DNA of 27,933 nt from Ignavibacteriales bacterium (lineage in GTDB: Bacteria > Bacteroidota > Ignavibacteria > Ignavibacteriales > Ignavibacteriaceae), in contig JADJEI010000003.1 in assembly GCA_016709155.1 (NCBI GenBank), forward strand, positions 1 to 27,933. Direction: 5' to 3'. Position numbers and translations under genes: made by a program. Positions 22,100 through 27,933 of the stretch are shown piece by piece (position 1 is the first letter of the stretch; every line of letters starts with the position of its first letter). The notes under the pieces are model-generated. The model worked only from the letters and a program-made list of their open reading frames with translations. It was not told the origin of the DNA and did not search any database.

Positions 22100-22225
22100 C
22101 TAATCTTCAGGGGGTACAAGATTGTTACATACAAAGTGAGATACGTGAGAGTCAATTATCATTTTAATAAAGAGTAAACCAAGAACTGCAATGAACAAAA
22201 ACGTCCTTATAAAGAAAGTACTCAT
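22100..22225 (-). CDS. Small membrane ORF upstream of T9SS cargo gene (41 residues)
   Basis: ATG at 22225 follows GAGG at 7-base spacing and opens MSTFFIRTFLFIAVLGLLF, a single hydrophobic helix, then a short polar tail ending CNNLVPPED. The stop at 22100 lies about 10 bases before the start of the T9SS cargo gene, whose AGGAG overlaps this ORF's end, so the two may be translationally coupled. I do not recognise the family. It could be a coding small membrane protein or a leader peptide; similarity to nearby signal peptides makes a decayed duplicate possible. Confidence 0.45.
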   Translation of the reverse strand: MSTFFIRTFLFIAVLGLLFIKMIIDSHVSHFVCNNLVPPED

Positions 22226-22388
22226 AATAAACCTCGAAAAAATAATTATTGAATAAATCAGTTATTTTTTATTTCTGCTAGATTTGACTACGGGCAGAGA
22301 ACGAGATGAAATCTTAACAGAAAAATTCTCGAACCATCTTACAAAGAGAAATTGATAAAGTCAATCGCACGAATGTGGTATTTACAAA

Positions 22389-22417
22389 GATGACATCCCG
22401 ATAGACGGGATGTCATC
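22389..22417. repeat. Perfect palindrome downstream of second T9SS cargo gene
   Basis: GATGACATCCCG, ATAGA, CGGGATGTCATC is a perfect 12-bp inverted repeat 17 bases beyond the stop at 22435. No proper T-run follows on the minus strand (TTTGTAAAT), so it may be a dispersed palindrome rather than, or as well as, a terminator. Bases 22226-22388 show nothing else. Confidence 0.6.
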
Positions 22418-22434
22418 GTTTAGGAAGAGGGAAA

Positions 22435-24021
22435 TTATTTCAATAGAAGAATTTTCTTTGTTAGTCTTGACCCCGGTGTGATCAGATTGATAATATACAC
22501 TCCTGAGCTTAGTTGAGAAGCATCGAATGTAAACTTCTGTATGCCTGAAACTATCTCACCATTGTAAAGTTCTGCAACTTGCTGACCGAGCAAATTAGTA
22601 ATTTTTAAAGATACATTTGTACGGACCGGAACAGAAAATTCAATCGTCGTGGAAGGATTAAACGGATTGGGATAATTCTGATAAAGCACCATTTCTTCGG
22701 GAATTATATTTCCACCATTGTCAGCAGATGTGAGATAGAACGTCAACTCAATACTATCAACCATGGGATTTGCAGGGTCAACACTAAACTCTTTACTAAA
22801 AGCATCTGAAAAACCTATTCTTTGAGCAACAAGTTTATATGTTCCTTGGGGCAGAAAGCCGATATCGAAAGTTCCATCAATTTGCGTGAATCCATAATTG
22901 TAAATTAAATTATTGGTGACTGACTGGGCATAAAGTATAACATCAGCGGGAACAAAACTTTTACCCGGCATAATATTTACGAATCCACTTCCTTTGCCCC
23001 CTCCAAAGGAAGAGTCTCTTAGCAGAGCTTATATTTTCCCTGTCACGGGAGAATCAACTAATACTGAATCAGCTAATTGCCAAAATACCGTTGAAGTTGG
23101 ATCACCATAACGAAGGGACAAAAAAATCCGAGAAAGCCTTGCAAATAGTAGTAGCCAGGATTTATAATATTTTTTACACTAAAAATCCTTGATTATCAGT
23201 AAACACTGTGTAAATATTATCCGGCATCGGAACATCGTTTAATTGAATCATTTTACTCGGGTTATGCCCCCTGTACGAATTACAACAATTCGCCCTGAGG
23301 GAAAACCGAGACACTATCAATTACCTGCCCGGAAGAGATTGATTAGTTTCGAGCATTTTGGATAATGTAATATTAATATTTACTGTTGAATCAGCTTCCA
23401 GTATTATTTCCTTTGCATAAAATGGTGCAAACTGACCATCATAAAATCCAACATAGAAGGAATCTTTCTGCGCTGCGATGGTAAACTCTCCGGGCGGAAG
23501 CATGCAAGAAAAATTACCATTAATATCAGTAAAAGATTTTTTAAGGATATAGTTACCGCCGTATATAATATTGACTTCGGCTTCGGGAATTGGATTAGTT
23601 CCATCAGTAATAATACCTTGAATTATTCCGGTGCTTTGAGCATCATACAAAAAATCAATTTTAATGTTAAGTCCTCAATCGGTTCTTCTCCATTATTATA
23701 AACAAATAGCGTGTCAGTAGTATCGAAGGAAGAGATATAATAAAACCCGATAAGGATACAATCCATTTTTACGGAATCGCTGCATCAATTGATTTGGACT
23801 TGCCAAGGTATCCATCAAATCTAGGAAAATCATTTATGATTATACTGGATTGAATCTATTACTAACGGCTGATCGCCTTCATTAATTAAATAAACCGATT
23901 CAAACCTTTTGAAAATATCCTCAAATTCAAATTTCTCCCGGCTCGATGTCTGGTTTAGGCTGAGCCAATAAAAAGAATTAAACTCAAGTAGTAAAATCAA
24001 AAGTTTTTGAAAATTTTTCAT
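22435..24021 (-). CDS. Secreted protein with carboxypeptidase-regulatory-like domains and T9SS sorting domain, frameshifted
   Basis: The N-terminus at 24021 is a signal-peptide-like segment (MKNFQKLLILLLEFNSFYWL). After breaks, the piece at 23321-23650 is a carboxypeptidase-D regulatory-like fold (GIIQGIITDGTNPIPEAEV, FTDINGNFSCMLPPGEFTI), a second such domain follows (GSGFVNIMPGKSFVPADVIL, DGTFDIGFLPQGTYKLVA), and the last 90 residues are a T9SS sorting domain (NYPNPFNPSTTIEFSVPV, LKITNLLGQQVAELYNG, SSGVYIINL, TKKILLLK). Such domains act as surface-exposed beta spacers. The segments at 23650-23830 and 22980-23320 are readable only by switching frame several times (for example TVFTDNQGFFSV, then QLADSVLVDSPVTGK). 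It is probably one gene of about 529 residues; heavy disruption leaves pseudogene status open. Confidence 0.7.
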
Positions 24022-24095
24022 ATCAATTAATTAATAATTTTAAGATTTGTATTTTTTGTTTAGTAAGTTTACGCATTAAAAAGTGACAAAGAAAA

Positions 24096-24674
24096 TTGGC
24101 AATAGATAATTTAAATTACATAAATTTTAATCAAAAAGAACTTGATGAGTTGTTTCGAGCTTCTTTGTCTGGAGACTCCAAAGCGTTTCGAACACTCTCG
24201 GTTCATGTCCGGAATATTGCTTTTACCTATTTCCAATCTAAGCAGCGCCAGGGGAAAATAATTAATACTGATGATGTTGACGATCTAACAAACAACGTTT
24301 ATTTGGCATTTGCCGAGCAATATCAAAAGGTGGAGAACCTTGAATTCTGGCTTAGAAGAGTACTTTTTTTAAGTTTTATTAACTGGTATAAAAAGAATAA
24401 AGCTAACCGAACTTTCGAGTTAGAGGAAGCCCGATATCTTCACGATACAAGTTCTAACCCGGATCACTCAATTGATGCAGAAAAAATTAACCAATTATTG
24501 ACACTTGCAGGAGACAAACAAAAATTATCCGAATGCGATTTTATGAAGATTTGAAATTCAGTGATATAGCAATTGAGTTAAACAAGTCAGAAGACGCTAT
24601 AAAAAAATGTTTTATAGAACTCCGGTGAACTAAGAGGCAAAATTTTAAATTGTCACCTTTGGGAATTAAAATAA
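24096..24674 (+). CDS. ECF-type RNA polymerase sigma factor, frameshifted
   Basis: Region 2 is at about residues 17-90 (FRASLSGDSKAFRTLSVHV, then DVDDLTNNVYLAFAEQYQKV and EFWLRRVLFLSFINWYKKNK). Region 4 follows after a shift near 24525: KIIRMRFYEDLKFSDIAIEL, NKSEDAIKKMFYRT, a helix-turn-helix for the -35 element. Single-base corrections near 24525 and 24607 give an ending GELRGKILNCHLWELK and a stop at 24674, about 192 residues, normal for ECF factors. The start is TTG at 24096 as read; an error in the A-run just before could hide another start. It is followed after about 40 bases by a zinc-finger anti-sigma-like gene and is divergent from the second T9SS cargo gene. Confidence 0.85.
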
Positions 24675-24712
24675 CTATTGTATTGTGAAAAATAAAATTA
24701 TAATGAACAACT

Positions 24713-25666
24713 TTGAATACATCCTGATTTACTCCAGAAAAACTCGCTTAGCGAAGTCGAAAAGATTAAGCTTGAGGAAATTCTTAAAAATGACCTTGAG
24801 TCTAAGGAATTTTACAATACCTACATCAAGTTGGGTAAAGCACTAAAGAAATCCGACCATATCTCGTTTGACGAATTGAAAATTTTATATTAGTCAAAAA
24901 TAATCTTGAACCGGAAGACCAAAATATTCTAGCTAAAATTCCCTGGATTGAAGCCCATCTGCAAGAATGCGCCGCTTGCAAAGATCAGTTCACAATGATC
25001 AATTCCGAATATGCCGATGTTGAAATTTCCTAACTGACAAATTCGCCACAAATTCAGATAAAGCTTTTATTCAAATTCTAAAAAGCTCCTTTTTAGAAAG
25101 ATGAATCCGCAATATTATGCGTTCGCCGCAGTGCTGTTAATCGGCGTATTATTCGGATCATTATTTTTAGTTTCAGAATTAGCAACACTCCTCGGCTTTC
25201 AAACACTTGCACATCTCTCGAAGATAAATCTGATTTCTATATTAGCAGAGGAAGAACTACTGATTATTTTCAGGGAAGCATTAGCGCTCTTGATAATAAA
25301 GATTACAACGCAGCCATTTCTTATTTAAAAAAGATATTCAAGAAAATTCTAACAGCGAAACAATTTTTATATACACTATGTTTAGATTGGTTTACTCTTG
25401 AAATTGCTGAAAGTGATTTCATAGGCTTATTTCCTTCATATAATAAATCGAATGCAAAGGATGGGTTGAAAAATCTCCAACTGTCAATTGAGAAAAACCT
25501 TTCCGGTAAATATCAGAATCTCTCAATGAATGCACATTTTTATATCGCAAAGGCCTACTTGATGTTTGACGATAAAGAAAATGCAAAAAAATATTTGGAA
25601 AAAGTTATTGAAGAAAAAGGTAGTAAAATGATTGAGGCTGAAAATATTCTGAGTGATTTGGAGTAG
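24713..25666 (+). CDS. Anti-sigma-like protein: zinc-finger, one membrane helix, TPR-like C-terminus; frameshifted
   Basis: Starts at ATG 24713 (MNNFEYI). After switching frame the cytoplasmic part reads VEKIKLEEILKNDLESKEFY, HISFDELKI, then IEAHLQECAACKDQF, the H-x3-C-x2-C core of zf-HC2 anti-sigma domains. A single membrane helix follows (YAFAAVLLIGVLFGSLFLVS), then a periplasmic region with TPR-like helices (YNAAISYLKKDIQENSNSET, then AHFYIAKAYLMFDDKENAKK, YLEKVIEEKG) to the stop at 25666. This layout suggests a membrane sensor holding the adjacent ECF factor. Breaks lie near 24735, 24893, 25030, 25190, 25325 and 25385. The zinc-finger call rests on a short motif plus position. Confidence 0.7.
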
Positions 25667-25676
25667 TCTGTGTTTA

Positions 25677-27933
25677 ATGATTATACAAGACATCCATATT
25701 ATTGCTGCTGATATTTTCCTTTGTTTCAGCCCGCCGATAAAAATTTTCCGTTTCCGGAAAATAACGACTTAAAAAAAACCGACAAATTTTCTGCTTCAGA
25801 TTCGATTTACAAATCTGTAATTGCAGCCAATTGAATGTTGAACTGTTAAAATCTTATCAGAGAATTATCCTCAATTCTGATATTAACTTCAAATCCATGA
25901 AAAACAAAAATTAGAAACAATTACCCGATGGTTTTGAGAAGTCATTTTTGCTTGCAATGATTTCCAAACGCGATGGAAATTACGGAACAAAATATCTGAC
26001 ACCCTCTATTCAAAACTCTCAAATCATCAGATTTTTCCCCTTATTACGAAGAGCTTATTTTTTTGCATCTGATACCGATAGATTATCAATGCTTGATGCA
26101 AAACTTAATGGAGATAAATCCTTCGACTAATCGTTCGATAAAATATTTTGCCCATTTTATTAATTCGGCAAAAGGAAAGTACAAAGACGCAGAAAAAAAA
26201 TTTATAACTCAGTTAGTTGTTAGATGATCTTCCACAAATTACGAATTGTTTTTTCACTATTCATTCTTGCAGAGGAGTCTTGGAGATTATCAATTAAAAG
26301 TTGCAGTAATATAAATAAAGCCATGAAGCTGGCTGAAAAAGACAAATGGTTTCAAATAAAAGCAGCTCTTTCCAAAGGTTCGTTGTATTTTCTTTCAGGC
26401 GAAAATGAAAAAGCATTGACAGAATATGAAACTGCATTAAAACTTTCACAAAAAGCCGGCGATAGACAAAATGAATCCAAAGCCATGGTTGATGCTGGAA
26501 CCATGTTGGACATGAATCGCGAAGGAAAAAGCAAGAGGGTATTTCAATAAGGTAACAACGATTTCAAAGAGTATTAACGATAATGAAAATCTCGCATTCG
26601 CTTATTCTGAACTTTGGCGTACTCATTTTCTTCACAAATGAATTAATTGATGCGAAAGAGAATTACAAACGCAGCTATCAGATTTATAAAGTCTTGGAAA
26701 TAAAATGAGGTTGTCATTTTTATCCGATAACCTCGGAAGAATTCATCTAAACATATTTGACTTTAAATCTGCACTAAATACTACAAAGGATGGGGGGAAT
26801 TTGCGGTGATAACAAAAGAGCGTTTGCATTAAATCTTACCGGAATAGCCGAGTGTATTTAATCTATCAAACTACAGCGAAGCATTAAAATACTACTGCAA
26901 GGCACAAGAAATAACTTCCGATATAAAGAAATTGATTTGTCTTCTGATAAATTCAGCTCGGAATTCTTAACTTTAACCTTGAAAGATTTTCCGGTCGCTC
27001 CAATTTTGAAAAAGCATTTTCCGAAGTGAGGAGGCGGGAAACCTTTATACTTGACTTTATAATAAATCTGGCATTGCTTCATTCAAATTAGACAGCCTTG
27101 GCAATGCAAATGTTTTGCAAAATCAATTACACTTCTAAAAGATAAATCTAGCCTTACACTGAAACGCTTCTGGTACACTCGAAGACATTGCTTGGTTTAT
27201 TCTGAATCGGATCAAATCTATGATATGCTCGAAACTATTTCTATTGCAAAACTCCGTATCTAAATATGGCTTCGATAATATTCTTTCCGAAGCACAGTTA
27301 ATAGAAGGGAATAAGCCCATTCCAAAAGAAAAATAATTTTAACGAAGCAAAAAATAGTTATCTGTCTTCTGAATATTTTACGCAGGTTAAATGGTGCTAA
27401 TTCCAAATTGAAGCACTGCATTCATTAGGAAATTTATTTCGTCGAACACAGTTTGAACGAAGCTGCTGAATCTTATTTCAAGTCTGCTGTTAAATTAATT
27501 GAGGATGTGTCTCCTGCCCTTGTTTGAAGAAAATGAAGTACAGATTTTTTATTTTTCATCTAAAGCTGAAGTATATAACTCTTATGCAAATCTGCTTGTT
27601 AAATCAGAAAAGATTTGAGAAGCATTTGAATTGATTGATCACTCAAGATCGAGAAACATACCAGAACCTGAGCAATATCAAGCTTCAGGCGGCAGTTGGC
27701 AGCGATTCCTTGTTAGAAAAATTTGATGAATACGAGTGGCTGATCTATCCTCAGCTTCTTTCGAGAAACGAGATAGACTCGGTTAAAATTCAACCTTTGC
27801 CCTCTTTAAAGCAAGGAAATCGTAAAAGACTGATCCATCATTAGCAAAATACTTAAACTTGACAGCAGTCATTCAATTAAAAATATACAGAATGGTCTTT
27901 CAGAAAAAGAAAACTTCATTTCAATTTATTCTA
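25677..27933 (+). CDS. TPR-repeat protein, likely CHAT-type, heavily frameshifted and cut by window end
   Basis: ATG at 25677 begins 10 bases after the anti-sigma gene and opens a hydrophobic, export-like segment. Readable TPR stretches in changing frames include INKAMKLAEKDKWFQIKAAL, YFLSGENEKALTEYETALKL, NLAFAYSELGVL-like sequence near 26600, FDFKSALKYY near 26760, and SNYSEALKYYCKAQEITS near 26880. Near 27610 comes EAFELIDHSRSRNT, then LSNIKLQAAVGSDSLLEKFD, EYEWLIYPQLLS, the segment that in TPR-CHAT proteins precedes the CHAT caspase-like protease domain. That domain is beyond the window, so CHAT is inference. At least a dozen shifts occur in 2.2 kb, denser than elsewhere, fitting poor coverage at a contig end or true decay. 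Confidence 0.6.

Noticed and set aside
24096..25666. Programmed ribosomal frameshifting in the sigma and anti-sigma genes
   Set aside because: Shifts occur in nearly every gene of the window, in both directions, mostly without slippery-site plus pseudoknot layout.

Overview
The window is AT-rich bacterial DNA, most consistent with an Ignavibacteria-like member of the Bacteroidota/Chlorobi group. Four things point that way: two proteins carry type IX secretion (T9SS) tails with the NYPNPFNP motif; there is a large DUF5916 outer-membrane protein; an OmpA protein carries thrombospondin-type-3 calcium repeats; and a Bacteroidota-type promoter (TTG ... TAnnTTTG) precedes the rRNA operon. Some genes have clear Shine-Dalgarno sequences, which fits Ignavibacteria better than Bacteroidia. 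This placement is inference; a 16S search would settle it.

Layout. Positions 1-4130 hold an rRNA operon on the minus strand: promoter and boxA leader, 16S, tRNA-Ile(GAT), tRNA-Ala(TGC), and the first two thirds of 23S, which runs off the left edge. Positions 4.3-6.4 kb (minus) encode an ADP-forming acetate/acyl-CoA ligase. Positions 6.5-8.7 kb (plus) encode a DUF5916 outer-membrane protein, followed by a hairpin terminator and a NUDIX hydrolase. Positions 9.5-14.0 kb (minus) hold a CDGSH/mono-cluster Fe-S protein, a protein of six tandem SANT/Myb-like repeats, a BRO-N (antirepressor-like) gene and prolyl-tRNA synthetase. Positions 14.2-16.0 kb (plus) hold a Na+/H+ antiporter and inorganic pyrophosphatase. 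Positions 16.1-20.2 kb (minus) hold a U32 peptidase-family protein, peptidase T and an OmpA/TSP3 protein. Positions 20.3-24.0 kb (minus) hold two T9SS cargo proteins and a small membrane ORF. Positions 24.1-27.9 kb (plus) hold an ECF sigma factor, a zinc-finger/TPR anti-sigma-like protein, and a TPR protein of the kind that usually ends in a CHAT protease domain, cut by the right edge.

Many genes are broken by single-base indels, mostly in homopolymers. Restoring one base repeatedly recovers perfect family motifs (CDGSH, the DUF5916 YSRRIGKK motif, the OmpA GRAKNRRV motif, the T9SS KIKYTIP motif). Conserved rRNA and tRNA positions are also hit, including helix 69 of 23S. I therefore read most breaks as sequence error rather than pseudogenes, and give whole-gene spans. 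The error density rises towards the right end.

The biologically most interesting points are: short palindromic elements that sit in frame inside a T9SS sorting domain; a second copy of the proS 3' end on the far side of the BRO gene, suggesting insertion at proS; the six-repeat SANT/Myb-like protein; and the sigma/anti-sigma/TPR cluster at the right end.
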